From the NCBI RefSeq assembly GCF_000023845.1, contig NC_013170.1, forward strand, positions 558,001-622,000: a stretch of 64,000 nt of DNA, in the 5' to 3' direction. Numbering within the stretch: the first letter of the stretch is position 1; the number at the start of each line of letters is the position of its first letter. The position numbers and the translations under genes are program-made. This document shows positions 12,157 through 22,084 of the stretch, piece by piece. The notes below the pieces were generated by a model. That model did no database searches and was not told the DNA's origin. It saw only the letters and a list, made by a program, of their open reading frames with translations. Origin of the DNA: Cryptobacterium curtum DSM 15641. GTDB taxonomy: Bacteria > Actinomycetota > Coriobacteriia > Coriobacteriales > Eggerthellaceae.

Positions 12157-12217
12157 TTGACTGCTATTACGGTTATCGATATATTATGTTTAACGATATA
12201 ACAGTTAACGATATATC
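12157..12217 (+). promoter_or_regulatory. Promoter of the padR operon with three TTAwCGATATA repeats
   Basis: TTGACT (12157-12162) and TATATT (12180-12185) are separated by 17 bases, a good sigma-70 type promoter. Three copies of TTA(A/T)CGATATA lie at 12173, 12190 and 12205, the first overlapping the -10 element and the others just downstream. An opposite-strand relative (CGTTATA) follows at 12224. This arrangement looks like an operator for self-repression by the PadR protein encoded next. Confidence 0.65.
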
Positions 12218-12247
12218 AGGCTTCGTTATAGGGAGAAAGGAGAGAAA

Positions 12248-12619
12248 ATGGCTTATACGAAAGATCCTAGCGCACTTACTGAGCCAACGTTTTATATCCT
12301 TTTGTGTTTGCATGAGCCGCGCCATGGATATGCGATTATGCAGCACGTTCACGAGTTGACAGAGGGGCGTGTGAACATCGGGGCGGGCACACTCTATGGT
12401 GCCCTCAACTCACTAATTGAAAAGGGCTGGATCCGTGCTGCAGATGCTAGCCAATCTTCTTCGCGTCGTAAGCAATACATTGTTACCGACGAGGGAAAAC
12501 AAGCTTTCTTAGCAGAGGTCAAACGACTTAGTAGTCTTATTGCTGATGCGCAGGACGTTGTGGGCGGTATAAACACAAACAGTATGGAATTAAACAGTAC
12601 GAATTCTTCCGATTTTTAA
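12248..12619 (+). CDS. PadR family transcriptional regulator
   Basis: A 123-residue winged-helix protein. The PadR domain covers residues ~12-95, with FYILLCLHEPRHGYAIMQHV (helix 1 and start of the wing region), INIGAGTLYGALNSLIEKGW-like recognition helix, and the RRKQYIVTDEGKQAF beta-wing. PadR proteins are dimeric repressors released by ligand. An AAGGAGAG ribosome site precedes the ATG. It is followed after 31 bases by a DUF2812 gene, a pairing common in Firmicutes and Actinobacteria, where the partner is a membrane protein. Confidence 0.92.
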   Translation: MAYTKDPSALTEPTFYILLCLHEPRHGYAIMQHVHELTEGRVNIGAGTLYGALNSLIEKGWIRAADASQSSSRRKQYIVTDEGKQAFLAEVKRLSSLIADAQDVVGGINTNSMELNSTNSSDF

Positions 12620-12650
12620 ATCAGGCAAGACCTACAGGAAGGGAGCCATC

Positions 12651-13226
12651 ATGAGTACAAATATCACTATGAGCACTACTCTTAAAAAGACGTTCACTGA
12701 TTTCTCAGCGGAAGAAGCATGGCTGAATGAAATGAGTGCTAAAGGCCAAGCTCTTGTTGCTTATCGTGGTATGAGCGGCTATACGTTTGTTGCTGCAGAA
12801 CCAGGTGCTTGGCAGTATGCAATCGAGATACTTGATGGAAAGGGAACAACGCGCGATAACTATCTTTCATTTCTCAAGGATGTGGGTATAGAAGTTGTAT
12901 CTATTTACGCGTGTCGCGCATATCTGCGCAAGAAGAACGACGGTGTCCCCTTTGAGCTTCATAGCGATTTGAAATCTCGTCTTGAACAGGCTCAAAAGGG
13001 GAATATTCCATGGACGAGTATACCACTATCGCAGGTTGTCTTAGCGCTCATACTGATTACAAGCGTTTTTAGCCAAGTGCCAGAGTCTTCAAATGTTGCG
13101 AAGGGCATCGTTATCGGTATGGCAATCATTCTTGTTACTGTGGCTGCTATTGAATTCTTTATTTATGGCAAGCCTTATCGCCGTCGTATTCGTGAGCTTA
13201 AACAAGCAATCATGATTAAGGAATAA
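12651..13226 (+). CDS. DUF2812 domain membrane protein
   Basis: A 191-residue protein. The N-terminal half has the DUF2812 pattern of aromatic residues and short strands (EEAWLNEMSAKGQALVAY, then YAIEILDG); the C-terminal part has two predicted membrane helices (residues ~125-145 and 150-170) and a basic tail. Proteins of this family are usually encoded beside PadR regulators; their function is unknown. An AGGAAGGGAG ribosome site lies upstream. It probably shares the PadR-controlled promoter. Confidence 0.8.
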   Translation: MSTNITMSTTLKKTFTDFSAEEAWLNEMSAKGQALVAYRGMSGYTFVAAEPGAWQYAIEILDGKGTTRDNYLSFLKDVGIEVVSIYACRAYLRKKNDGVPFELHSDLKSRLEQAQKGNIPWTSIPLSQVVLALILITSVFSQVPESSNVAKGIVIGMAIILVTVAAIEFFIYGKPYRRRIRELKQAIMIKE

Positions 13227-13252
13227 TACTGAATGTATTAACGGTTTTTTTT
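13225..13252 (+). terminator. Weak terminator-like hairpin with T tract
   Basis: AATAC and GTATT form a five-base stem (13225-13239), followed after a few bases by eight T residues. The stem is weak, and this may simply mark the end of the padR operon before the convergent DUF364 gene. Confidence 0.3.
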
Positions 13253-13281
13253 GACCCTTATTTTTATGGCTTGTGAAATTG

Positions 13282-14052
13282 TTAGTCCTGTGGCGTCCAG
13301 AAGAACTTCTTAATACCAGTACGCCACTGTTCTTTGGTGCCACCTTTAATGGATGCTTTAGCTGGTTCTTTATCAACAACCACGCTGCCAGCGATCGCTT
13401 GCGCTCCCGCTTCTGCAAGTACTACCGAAGGAATGGCGGACGGTCCGACGACGATGGTTGTTGCCTTTTGCGAGAGCTCAAGCAGACGCGGCATTGTCTT
13501 ATTGATAAAGGTGGTACCAGTCATAAGGACGTAATCCTGCTGGGGCAGTATATATTCGCAGGCTGAATCAGGAGTGTCTAATGGCGAGGCACAATTGCGT
13601 TCGAGCACGGTGACATCGGCGGTAGCGAACATGCTGTTCACATTGGGGAAATGGCCGACAACTGTTACCTTTTCCCCGGTGTAGGATTCTTTTAGTAGTG
13701 TAAAGGGATTGCTTTCCTCGGCGCGACCAACATGTTCAGTGTCAATAAAAGTACCTTTTTCTTCGATAGCTTCACGGCGAGAATACCAGGCATTCAGTGC
13801 AGCAGTTCCAAGGGTTGCTTCTTCGAAATTCCATGATTTAGCAAGCTTCGCAAGGGCATGTAAATCAATAGAACAGGGGTCTTCGCGGAAGGTACGTCGT
13901 CCGCCGCCGCGTACAGCATGCGATATGCCGCAACCACAACCAGCATCGACATAACACCAGTTTGATCCAATGCAGTAGTCAGTTACGGGGATTCCTTCAG
14001 GAACCCCTTCAATCAGCGTGTCGTATATATACCACGGATCCATGTCTGCCAT
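13282..14052 (-). CDS. DUF364 domain protein (DUF4213-DUF364)
   Basis: A 256-residue soluble protein. The N-terminal part resembles DUF4213 (IYDTLIEGVPEG, the cysteine-containing YVDAGCGCGISHA, then LAKLAKSWNFEEATLGTAALNAW). The C-terminal part is the DUF364 Rossmann-like domain (KVTVVGHFPN, VLERN, DYVLMTGTTFINKTMPRLLE, IVVGPSAIP). These proteins are suggested to bind metals or take part in metal chelate or corrinoid metabolism, but no activity is proven. It is transcribed alone, convergent with the DUF2812 gene. Confidence 0.8.
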   Translation of the reverse strand: MADMDPWYIYDTLIEGVPEGIPVTDYCIGSNWCYVDAGCGCGISHAVRGGGRRTFREDPCSIDLHALAKLAKSWNFEEATLGTAALNAWYSRREAIEEKGTFIDTEHVGRAEESNPFTLLKESYTGEKVTVVGHFPNVNSMFATADVTVLERNCASPLDTPDSACEYILPQQDYVLMTGTTFINKTMPRLLELSQKATTIVVGPSAIPSVVLAEAGAQAIAGSVVVDKEPAKASIKGGTKEQWRTGIKKFFWTPQD

Positions 14053-14558
14053 CGACCTTCCTGTCGTCGTCTGTTTTCTCTATTCATAGCATGGATATTC
14101 GCATGGGGGAAGAGGGGTATGTGGCAGCGGTCATGTGGAAGAGACAGCGTGTGGGGGTAGCTATGCGGGAAAGTGGGAAAGAGCGATAGGTGCAACGGCT
14201 GTGTGAAAGGACAACACGTAGCCAAGCGATGATTATGAAAACCGCATTATTCGTGCAGCGGCTATGAAGAGTACGCCTCTTCTGCTTGAAGTGCGCTGGT
14301 CTGGTCGGTACAATCGTTTTTGTACAAATTGTCTAATAGTGTGCATCATGTATAACAACATGACGGATGCATCTGGACAACGGGAGTAGCTCTGTCCATT
14401 TGAGTATCGACTTTTGACGGTTTGTGTGCCGGTTTGCGATACCGGAGTAATGGGCAAGCGGAAAGCTTGGGCGTGCACAGCACGATACAGCTTACAGCGG
14501 CTTTTATGTACAGAGCCTGTGTATTGTGATAGCGGTTGAGCGGAAAGAAAGGCAGTTC
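14053..14558. other. Intergenic region with several palindromes
   Basis: About 500 bases without a believable gene. It contains TTTGTACAAA (14319-14328), an IR of GTACAA/TTGTAC (14308-14325), TCATGT-N6-ACATGA near 14348, TGGACA/TGTCCA near 14374-14398, and CCGGT-N7-ACCGG (14429-14445) lying where a -10 element would follow TTGACG (14414-14419). The last dyad is the best candidate operator for the TetR protein encoded downstream. Confidence 0.4.
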
Positions 14559-15245
14559 ATGCCCCTAACAGTAGAGAAGCCTGTTGCTGTGGTAGCAGAA
14601 AAACCCGTTGCTATTCTTGAAAGTAATCCCACTACAACAGCGCGTACCTGCACTGACAGACGCAGCGCTCGCTCACAAGCGGCCCTCCGCCGTGCCCTGA
14701 TCGAGCTTATTGAACAAGAAGGTCTCGATGCCATTACGGTGGGGGACATCTGTCTGCGCGCCGACTTAACGCGTGGCACGTTCTACAACCACTTTAAAGA
14801 CAAAGAAGCGCTCCTGAGTGCCCTTGAATTCGAAGTCATCGCTGATTTGGAACATTTACAGGCGCGCTTAGCGGATATGAATGTTACTGCATTAGCTTGG
14901 TACGTGGCACGCAAGAAGCCGCTACCGTTTCTTGTGGAGCTGTTCGATTATCTGCGCTTACAAGGCGATTTTCTTCATGCGGTGCTCGGGCCGGGCGGCG
15001 ATGCGAGTTTTGGCGCTCGCCTGCGTGATTCCGTGTGCACCTGCTTAATCGAGTCGATCTTACACGAACAGTATCGCACCAATCCCACGCCATTTGTGGG
15101 CTATTACGTGGCGTTTTTTGCCAGTGCCTATCTTGGTGTTATTAATCGCTGGATCGAAACGGGCATGAAGGAAAACTCCGAAGAGATGGCGCTTATTGCA
15201 CAGCGACTCCTCTTTATTAAGCCAGGCGAATCTATCTCGTTGTAA
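14559..15245 (+). CDS. TetR/AcrR family transcriptional regulator
   Basis: A 228-residue regulator. After ~35 residues, the TetR helix-turn-helix domain runs from [19 protein letters not shown] through [19 protein letters not shown] to KEALLSAL. The C-terminal ligand-binding domain is all helical. ATG 14559 is chosen over GTG 14526 because a GAAAGAAAGG ribosome site lies seven bases in front of it. The gene sits 70 bases before the large activase-like gene and may control it; the effector is unknown. Confidence 0.9.
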   Translation: MPLTVEKPVAVVAEKPVAILESNPTTTARTCTDRRSARSQAALRRALIELIEQEGLDAITVGDICLRADLTRGTFYNHFKDKEALLSALEFEVIADLEHLQARLADMNVTALAWYVARKKPLPFLVELFDYLRLQGDFLHAVLGPGGDASFGARLRDSVCTCLIESILHEQYRTNPTPFVGYYVAFFASAYLGVINRWIETGMKENSEEMALIAQRLLFIKPGESISL

Positions 15246-15315
15246 GACGTATCAAGAAGCCACTTTTTACCGGCCATCAGCGCCTGCAATACGGGAGAAG
15301 AAGAGAAGGAATCCC

Positions 15316-18300
15316 ATGGAAGCAACCGAGAAAACTACTTTGTCAGTACAGGAAAATGTTCCTGAACAGGCTGTCGCATCAGTGCAGGAAAGTGCTCCTG
15401 CCCAATCACCCACAGCAGTACAGGATACCCCGTCTATTCAAGAAGGGACAGCAGTACAGGATACCCAACCTGCCCAAGAGGACGCGACAGCGCAGCACAT
15501 CCCATCTGCCCAAGAGGCTGCGTCAACCCAAAAAGCTATAACGGGTAACTTGCACATTGGTATTGATGTAGGTTCAACAACCGTTAAGCTTGCCATCCTT
15601 GATGATGAAAATCAGGTGCGCTATTCCATCTACCAGCGACACCATGCTGACGTGCGCGCCACCATTGTAGAGGTGCTCAAGAAAGCAGCTGAAGAGTATG
15701 GCGAAGAAACGATGACAACAGCTATCACGGGTTCGGGTGGTCTGCTTTTGGGGCAGTGGCTTTCCATTCCCTTCATTCAGGAGGTTATCGCTAGCAAAAC
15801 AGCTGTTGAAACGTTTATTCCTCAGACAGATGTGGCTATCGAGCTCGGCGGCGAAGACGCAAAAATCATCTACTTTGACAACGGTATTGAACAGCGCATG
15901 AACGGTACCTGCGCTGGTGGTACGGGTGCGTTTATCGACCAGATGGCTGCACTGCTCGATACCGATGCATCGGGTTTAAATGAGCTGGCAGCGCGCCATA
16001 CCATTTTGTATCCCATCGCCAGTCGGTGTGGTGTGTTTGCTAAAACCGATGTACAGCCGCTTTTGAATGAAGGTGCGAAGAAAGAAGATATTTCAGCATC
16101 GATTTTCCAGGCGGTTGTCACTCAGACGATTTCTGGTTTAGCGTGCGGACGCCCGATACGTGGTCATGTGGCTTTCCTAGGGGGTCCCCTTCAATACCTT
16201 CCCGAACTGCGTAAACGTTTTTATGAAACGCTCAATCTTGATGATGAGCACATTATTGTGCCTGAAAATGCTCACTTATTTGTGGCGGCCGGTTGCGCCA
16301 TTGCGGGCATTGGCGAAACTGATCCAGAGCGGCTCAACGATATTGTTGCGCGCCTCGAGAGTTTGGGCGATCTGCAGGGTACCGAAGTGGTGCGCTTACC
16401 GCCACTGTTTGCTAACGACGAAGAATTTCACGAATTTGAACAGCGTCATGCCAAAGAAAAAGTGCGTCGGCGTGATTTAGCGTCGTTTGAAGGAAAGGCA
16501 TTTTTGGGCATTGATGCCGGTTCAACAACATTCAAAGCAGCGCTAGTGGCTGAAGACGGCAGCCTGCTCTGGAGCTATTACACAAGCAACAAGGGCGATG
16601 TTCTCGAGACAGCAAAAGCGGGTGTTCAGAAGCTCTACAACGAATTACCGCGCCATGCTGACGGAAGCTGTCCGGTCGAAATTGGTCATGCCACGGTAAC
16701 CGGCTATGGCGAGGGATTGCTGCTTGAAGCCCTGCGCGTCGATTCGGGCGAGATCGAAACCGTTGCTCATTTGCGGGGGGCACAAGAAATGCTTCCCGAT
16801 GTGCAATTTATTCTCGACATTGGTGGGCAGGACATGAAATGCCTGCGCGTGAAGGATGGCGTTATCGATTCGATCATGCTCAATGAAGCCTGCTCGAGTG
16901 GATGTGGCAGCTTTATCGAGAGCTTTGCTGCCGGTTTGAACCTTCCGGTGCGTGAGTTTGCGGTTACGGCCAATAGTGCCAAGAATCCAGTTGACCTGGG
17001 AAGTCGCTGCACAGTCTTTATGAACAGTCGCGTGAAGCAAGCCCAAAAGGAAGGCGCCACGGTTGGCGATATTGCCGCCGGTTTGGCTATCTCAGTTATT
17101 AAAAATGCGCTGTTCAAAGTTATTAAGATGCGCGATCCGCACGATGTAGGTACGCAGGTTATTGTACAGGGTGGCACATTTTTAAACGATTCGGTTTTGC
17201 GCGCGTTCGAACAGCTTTCGCAGGTTAATGCCGTTCGTCCTGATATTGCTGGCAATATGGGGGCGTTTGGTGCGGCACTTTTGGCGCGCGACCGTTATCG
17301 CGACGCTGTGCGCCGTGCTGAGGCATCGGGTGCTTCTGCCGCAACGGTTACGACAACGCTTTTGGGTTCTGAAGCGCTGTCGGTTCTTTCTCCCACTCAT
17401 CGGACGCTGCGCTGCAAGGCCTGCGGTAATCACTGCTTGCTGACCGTGAACGATTTTGGTGTCGATGAAACCACTGGTAAGCATCGTCGCTTTATTACGG
17501 GAAATCGCTGTGAAAAGGGCTTAGGGCAAGTTTCCGCGCGTTCAGCAGTGCCGAATATGTTTGAGTGGAAGAGTCACCGTCTGTTCGATTACGAACCGCT
17601 TGCCGCCTCAGACGCTCCGCGTGGACGGGTGGGTATTCCGCGTGCACTCAATATGTACGAGAACTATCCGTTCTGGTTTACCTTCTTTACCGAACTCGGT
17701 TTCCGTGTGGAAGTATCCGACCCATCGACCAAAAAGACCTACGAGGCGGGTATCGAAAGTATTCCGTCAGAAAATGCCTGCTACCCGGCAAAAATTTCTC
17801 ACGGTCATATTATGAACTTGCTCGCCAAGCATCCTGACTTTATCTGGATGCCCTGCGCCAAGTGGGAGCGCCAAGAAGATGAGGGCGCGGGCAATCACTT
17901 CAATTGCCCTATCGTTATGAGCTATTCGGAAAGTTTGCGCCTTAATATCGACGAGTTGCATACCTCTGACGTTGCATTTTTGAACCCATTTTTACCCTAC
18001 GATCAGAAGGACAAGCTCAAGAAACGCCTGTATGTGGAACTAGTTGAAAATCACCCCGAAATTATGGCTAAGTATGGCCCTGCGCCGAAGCGCCGCGATA
18101 TTGATCGTGCGGTTGATGCGGCGTGGGAAGAAGATCTCAAGTTCAAAGATGATGTCCACAAGAAGGGCGAAGAAGTCCTGCACTGGATGGAAGAGCACCA
18201 GTCGCACGGTATTGTGCTGGCGGGTCGTCCGTACCACAACGATCCTGAAATTAACCACGCGATTCCTGAATTGCTCTGTGGCTTTGGACTGGCAGTACTT

Positions 18301-20301
18301 ACTGAAGATGCCGTTGCTCATCTGGGTAAACTAGAGCGGCCGATTCGTCTGGTTGATCAGTGGATGTATCATACCCGCTTGTATGCGGCGGCGAAGTTTG
18401 TAACTGAACGTAACGACCTCGATTTAATTCAGCTGAATAGTTTTGGGTGCGGTCTTGATGCACTGACAACCGATCAGGTACAGGAAATACTCGAAGCGTC
18501 GGGCAAGGTGTATACCGTGCTCAAGATTGACGAGGTGTCAAACCTCGGCGCGGCGCGTATTCGGGTACGTAGCTTGCTTGCTGCCCTGAAGGAGCAGCAG
18601 GATGAGCGTGCTGAAGCGCAGAGTGCTCCCAGCTGTCCGGCGGGGGCGTTGGCCGATAAACTCGTGGCTGACTTTGAAGCGCGTCGTGCAGCATCTGATG
18701 GCTCGTTTGAGGCTGAAGCAGCTCGCAAGCTTGTGGCTGCGGGTGTCACGGGCGCGGCAGCCACCGCAGGCGCTACTGCGGAAACTGTACATGAATCGTC
18801 AACCGAGAAAACTGGTGCTCAATCTGAGTCTGGTTCTCAGACATCTGATAGCGTAGCATCAGGCAAAGAGGCTTCTACGATTGCATCGCAGCGCTCATCG
18901 GCTTCGACTGAGTTCCCACGCGTGGAGTTCACGCAAGCCATGAAAGATGCTGGCTACACTATTCTTGCTCCGCAAATGGCACCAATTCACTTTGATCTGC
19001 TGCTTCCTATATTCCGCGCGAATGGTTATAACCTAGAGCTTCTGCCTTCGGTGGACCATGGTGCAGTTGATGCGGGCTTGCGCTATGTCAATAACGATAT
19101 CTGCTATCCGTCTATTCTTGTAACGGGCCAGATTATGGAAGCCGTGACAAGTGGACGATACGACACCGACAAACTTGCGGTACTGATTACGCAAACGGGT
19201 GGCGGCTGTCGCGCAACAAACTACATCAGCTTGATTCGCAAGGCACTGCGCGCAGCGGGCTTGGGGCATATCCCGGTCATTTCGCTCGCGCTGCAAAACA
19301 ACCTTGATGAAAGTAATGAAGGCTTTAAGATTACGCCGTCAATGTTGCAACAGGCGCTGTATGCCCTGTCGTATGGCGACTTGCTAATGACAGCCCTCTA
19401 TCGCTGCCGTCCTTACGAAGCGGAGCCCGGTGCTGCTGAAAACCTCTTTAATCAGTGGATGGCTACCTGTGCGAAACAGATTGAATCAGGTGAAAACCGC
19501 AAGCGCTTTGCCCGCACGGTGCGCGCCATTGTTGACGATTTTGATACTCTGCCGCTGGTGGGCGAGGGAAGCAAACCACGTGTTGGTGTGGTTGGCGAGA
19601 TTCTTGTGAAGTTCCATCCAACAGCAAACAATCAGCTGGTCGATCAGATCGAAGCAGAAGGCTGCGAAGCGGTTGTGCCGGGGCTTATCGAGTTCTTCCT
19701 TTTTGGCATTGCGGGACGTATTTTCCAGAAGGATCCGCTCGGCCGTTCGGGCAAAGGTGCGCTGGCTGCGCGCGGCATCTTGAAGTACATCGAAAGCGTA
19801 CGTCGCCCGGTGTTTGAAGCTATGGAGGCATCGAATCGTTTCGAGCCGCCAACGGATATCTTTACTTTGGCGGATTATGCCGAAGAAATATTGTCGCTGT
19901 GCAACAGCATGGGTGAAGGTTGGCTGTTAACAGCTGAAATGGTGGAACTTATTCGCCATGGTGCGCCGAATATCGTGTGCGCTCAGCCGTTTGCGTGCTT
20001 GCCGAATCATGTGGTGGGCAAGGCCGTTATTAAGGAATTGCGCCGCCGCTATCCAGAAAGCAATATTGTGGCAGTGGATTACGACCCAGGCGCTTCTGAA
20101 GTAAACCAGCTCAATCGCATTAAGTTAATGATTGCGGTTGCGAAGGCAAATTTGGCTGAAGCTGAACAAGACGCCCGTCAGGCACGGACTGCATCCTATG
20201 AAAAACCGCAGCCAGCTTGTGTGGCCTGTGGAATAGATTGGGATATCGAGGCTGCCCGCATTGAAGAAGAGGTTCGACAGCGCGAGCTTGTAAAGAGATA
20301 A
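15316..20301 (+). CDS. 2-hydroxyacyl-CoA dehydratase activase-related giant protein (BcrAD/BadFG, DUF2229, HgdB-like)
   Basis: A 1661-residue fusion. Two ASKHA-type ATPase domains of the BcrAD/BadFG family start near residues 79 ([12 protein letters not shown]) and 395 ([10 protein letters not shown]), each with Cys-containing loops ([28 protein letters not shown]) like those that bind a [4Fe-4S] cluster between subunits. A cysteine cluster CKACGNHC...GNRCEKG follows near residue 700, then a DUF2229 region (~770-1100), a Ser/Ala/Glu-rich linker (~1105-1205), and an HgdB-like domain from ~1213 ([32 protein letters not shown]). True activases inject electrons into dehydratases; the substrate of these fusions is unknown. 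The first 75 residues are Gln/Glu-rich repeats. Start 15316 has a GAGAAGG ribosome site. Confidence 0.9.
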   Translation: MEATEKTTLSVQENVPEQAVASVQESAPAQSPTAVQDTPSIQEGTAVQDTQPAQEDATAQHIPSAQEAASTQKAITGNLHIGIDVGSTTVKLAILDDENQVRYSIYQRHHADVRATIVEVLKKAAEEYGEETMTTAITGSGGLLLGQWLSIPFIQEVIASKTAVETFIPQTDVAIELGGEDAKIIYFDNGIEQRMNGTCAGGTGAFIDQMAALLDTDASGLNELAARHTILYPIASRCGVFAKTDVQPLLNEGAKKEDISASIFQAVVTQTISGLACGRPIRGHVAFLGGPLQYLPELRKRFYETLNLDDEHIIVPENAHLFVAAGCAIAGIGETDPERLNDIVARLESLGDLQGTEVVRLPPLFANDEEFHEFEQRHAKEKVRRRDLASFEGKAFLGIDAGSTTFKAALVAEDGSLLWSYYTSNKGDVLETAKAGVQKLYNELPRHADGSCPVEIGHATVTGYGEGLLLEALRVDSGEIETVAHLRGAQEMLPDVQFILDIGGQDMKCLRVKDGVIDSIMLNEACSSGCGSFIESFAAGLNLPVREFAVTANSAKNPVDLGSRCTVFMNSRVKQAQKEGATVGDIAAGLAISVIKNALFKVIKMRDPHDVGTQVIVQGGTFLNDSVLRAFEQLSQVNAVRPDIAGNMGAFGAALLARDRYRDAVRRAEASGASAATVTTTLLGSEALSVLSPTHRTLRCKACGNHCLLTVNDFGVDETTGKHRRFITGNRCEKGLGQVSARSAVPNMFEWKSHRLFDYEPLAASDAPRGRVGIPRALNMYENYPFWFTFFTELGFRVEVSDPSTKKTYEAGIESIPSENACYPAKISHGHIMNLLAKHPDFIWMPCAKWERQEDEGAGNHFNCPIVMSYSESLRLNIDELHTSDVAFLNPFLPYDQKDKLKKRLYVELVENHPEIMAKYGPAPKRRDIDRAVDAAWEEDLKFKDDVHKKGEEVLHWMEEHQSHGIVLAGRPYHNDPEINHAIPELLCGFGLAVLTEDAVAHLGKLERPIRLVDQWMYHTRLYAAAKFVTERNDLDLIQLNSFGCGLDALTTDQVQEILEASGKVYTVLKIDEVSNLGAARIRVRSLLAALKEQQDERAEAQSAPSCPAGALADKLVADFEARRAASDGSFEAEAARKLVAAGVTGAAATAGATAETVHESSTEKTGAQSESGSQTSDSVASGKEASTIASQRSSASTEFPRVEFTQAMKDAGYTILAPQMAPIHFDLLLPIFRANGYNLELLPSVDHGAVDAGLRYVNNDICYPSILVTGQIMEAVTSGRYDTDKLAVLITQTGGGCRATNYISLIRKALRAAGLGHIPVISLALQNNLDESNEGFKITPSMLQQALYALSYGDLLMTALYRCRPYEAEPGAAENLFNQWMATCAKQIESGENRKRFARTVRAIVDDFDTLPLVGEGSKPRVGVVGEILVKFHPTANNQLVDQIEAEGCEAVVPGLIEFFLFGIAGRIFQKDPLGRSGKGALAARGILKYIESVRRPVFEAMEASNRFEPPTDIFTLADYAEEILSLCNSMGEGWLLTAEMVELIRHGAPNIVCAQPFACLPNHVVGKAVIKELRRRYPESNIVAVDYDPGASEVNQLNRIKLMIAVAKANLAEAEQDARQARTASYEKPQPACVACGIDWDIEAARIEEEVRQRELVKR

Positions 20302-20303
20302 AC

Positions 20304-21203
20304 ATGGCTATGGGTACGCTCTTTTTGTGTCCAACTCCACTAGGCAATCTGGGGGATATGACCCCGCGTGCGCTCGATGCGCTTCGTGGGGCCAATACGG
20401 TGCTTGCAGAGGACACGCGGGTAACCGGCAAGCTGCTTGCTGCGTTTGATATCAAGGCACATCTTGAACGGATGGATGAACAAATGTTGTCGCGTAAAGT
20501 CGATCAGATAGTTGATCGGCTTGTGGCAGGAGAAACGATGGCGTTTTGTAGCGATGCTGGCATGCCCGGTGTTTCCGATCCGGGCAGTCGCTTGGTGGCT
20601 GCTGCCCGGAGTGCTGGGGTGTCAGTGTGCGTGCTTCCGGGGGCCACCGCGACCGCAACTGCGTATGTCGCGAGTGGCTTTTCCTGTCCGCGATTTTATT
20701 TCGGCGGTTTCTTCCCCCGTAAAGCGACAGCGGCAACACACCTGCTTGAGTCGGTTGCTTCGCTTGATGCGGTTCTCTTGTTTTACGAAAGCCCTCATCG
20801 CTTGGTTGCAGCTCTTAAGCGTATTGCATCTGTATATCCGCACCGTCGTGTTGCGGTCTGCCGTGAGTTAACGAAAATTCACGAAGAAGTGCAGGTGGGT
20901 TATTCAGGCGAGATCGCAGATTTATTTGCGCATCGAGCTAAAAAAGAACCAATTAAGGGTGAGATTGTTATTGTTATTGATGCGCCAAGTGCCGATGAAG
21001 CTGCCGATAGATGCAAGGATGCTGCCAGCAGTGCCGCCGCCCGGGCCGTTGAGCTTGTTATGAACGAGAGACATTCCTGTAAAGATGCTGCCACCGCGTT
21101 GCAACACGAATTTGGTCTTTCACGTAATGCAGCCTATGAGATTGCTCAACAGGCACGCTCAAGCGGCAATTTCCCTAAAATTACCTCCGATGACCACGAG
21201 TAA
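20304..21203 (+). CDS. rsmI: 16S rRNA (cytidine(1402)-2'-O)-methyltransferase
   Basis: RsmI methylates the ribose of C1402 in the ribosomal decoding centre. The tetrapyrrole-methylase fold is recognised by LFLCPTPLGNLGDMTPRAL, LAEDTRVTGKLL, FCSDAGMPGVSDPGSRLV and VLPGATA, followed by FYFGGFFPRK and the ESPHRL segment. The C-terminal HTH-like extension (SRNAAYEIA) is also present. The 299-residue length is normal. It starts two bases after the activase-like gene, so both are likely on one transcript. Confidence 0.95.
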   Translation: MAMGTLFLCPTPLGNLGDMTPRALDALRGANTVLAEDTRVTGKLLAAFDIKAHLERMDEQMLSRKVDQIVDRLVAGETMAFCSDAGMPGVSDPGSRLVAAARSAGVSVCVLPGATATATAYVASGFSCPRFYFGGFFPRKATAATHLLESVASLDAVLLFYESPHRLVAALKRIASVYPHRRVAVCRELTKIHEEVQVGYSGEIADLFAHRAKKEPIKGEIVIVIDAPSADEAADRCKDAASSAAARAVELVMNERHSCKDAATALQHEFGLSRNAAYEIAQQARSSGNFPKITSDDHE

Positions 21204-21327
21204 ACGGGCAAGAACCGCAATGCCCTTTGTACAATCTGCTGATGCGAGTGATATTCCTCTATCTACGTCGTTGTTTCTCCCTGCATCGCGGTGGACACGT
21301 GAGCAAGATTGGTGTGCCACGGCATGA
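21190..21327 (+). CDS. Possible 45-residue bridging ORF
   Basis: This ORF begins 14 bases before the end of rsmI and its TGA overlaps the ATG of the next gene (ATGA at 21324). The peptide (starts MTTSKRARTAMPF, ends REQDWCATA) matches nothing I recognise. The overlaps on both sides suggest it may be translated, perhaps only to couple ribosomes across the 120-base gap. It could equally be chance. Confidence 0.3.
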   Translation: MTTSKRARTAMPFVQSADASDIPLSTSLFLPASRWTREQDWCATA

Positions 21328-21878
21328 TTGAGGACAACCTAACCTTTGTTGACGGTATTGAAGTGCGTATACATCGCAAGTGCGTCAAGAATTTACGTAT
21401 TCGTGTGGTTGCTCCTGATGGCCATGTGGAAGCCAGCACACCACTATGTATGTCGCGCGCCCAGGTAGAAGCCTTTGTACGCAGTCGCGCTGAGTGGATT
21501 GCGCGTCAACAGCAGCGACTACAGACTTCACCGCAACGAATAGCCGAGCTTGCTTCAAAAGAAGAGTGCGCTGCGTGGCGCGATCTTATTGCAGCACTGG
21601 TGCCCCCGCTGGTAGAAAAGTGGGAAGAAGTGCTCGGGGTGCATGCAGGGTCGCTGGCGTATCGTAATATGCGCAGCAGGTGGGGATCATGTCAGCCAGA
21701 AACGGGGCGCATCTGCATTAATACACGTTTGGCACTGTATCCACCTGAGTGTTTGGAATATGTAGTGGTGCATGAACTTGCCCATTTGCTTGAAGCGAAT
21801 CATGGACCAGCTTTTTATGCCATACTCGACAGGGCATTGCCTACGTGGAAGAGCGCACGCGATAAGCTGCGCTCCTAA
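21324..21878 (+). CDS. YgjP-like (SprT/M48-related) zinc metallopeptidase
   Basis: A 184-residue member of the YgjP family (DUF45). The zinc-binding motif is VVHELAHLLEANHGPAFY near the C terminus (HExxH plus a downstream His). The N-terminal part has the strand-rich KNLRIRVVAPDGHVEASTP pattern and the middle has the conserved RNMRSRWGSCQPETGRI segment. Family members are poorly understood; some act in DNA-protein crosslink repair or nucleotide phosphate hydrolysis. An in-frame TTG at 21309 is another possible start. Confidence 0.87.
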   Translation: MIEDNLTFVDGIEVRIHRKCVKNLRIRVVAPDGHVEASTPLCMSRAQVEAFVRSRAEWIARQQQRLQTSPQRIAELASKEECAAWRDLIAALVPPLVEKWEEVLGVHAGSLAYRNMRSRWGSCQPETGRICINTRLALYPPECLEYVVVHELAHLLEANHGPAFYAILDRALPTWKSARDKLRS

Positions 21879-22084
21879 GCATCCACTTACTTCACACGAG
21901 CTAGTAAAAATTTATGCGAGACTCACAAGGATTCACAAGTCCTATACTGAAGAGCACTGAAACTTCAAAGCACTCGCCGAAAATGTTGCAAACGCCGAAC
22001 GTGCTGACTGACATTTTCCAGCAGATATGCAAACAGGTATAAACCGGTACAAACGGATACAAGAACACGAAGAGGATAGATATC

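Noticed and set aside
15196-15315. Upstream extension of the giant activase-like ORF
   Set aside because: It overlaps the end of the TetR gene; ATG 15316 has its own ribosome site.
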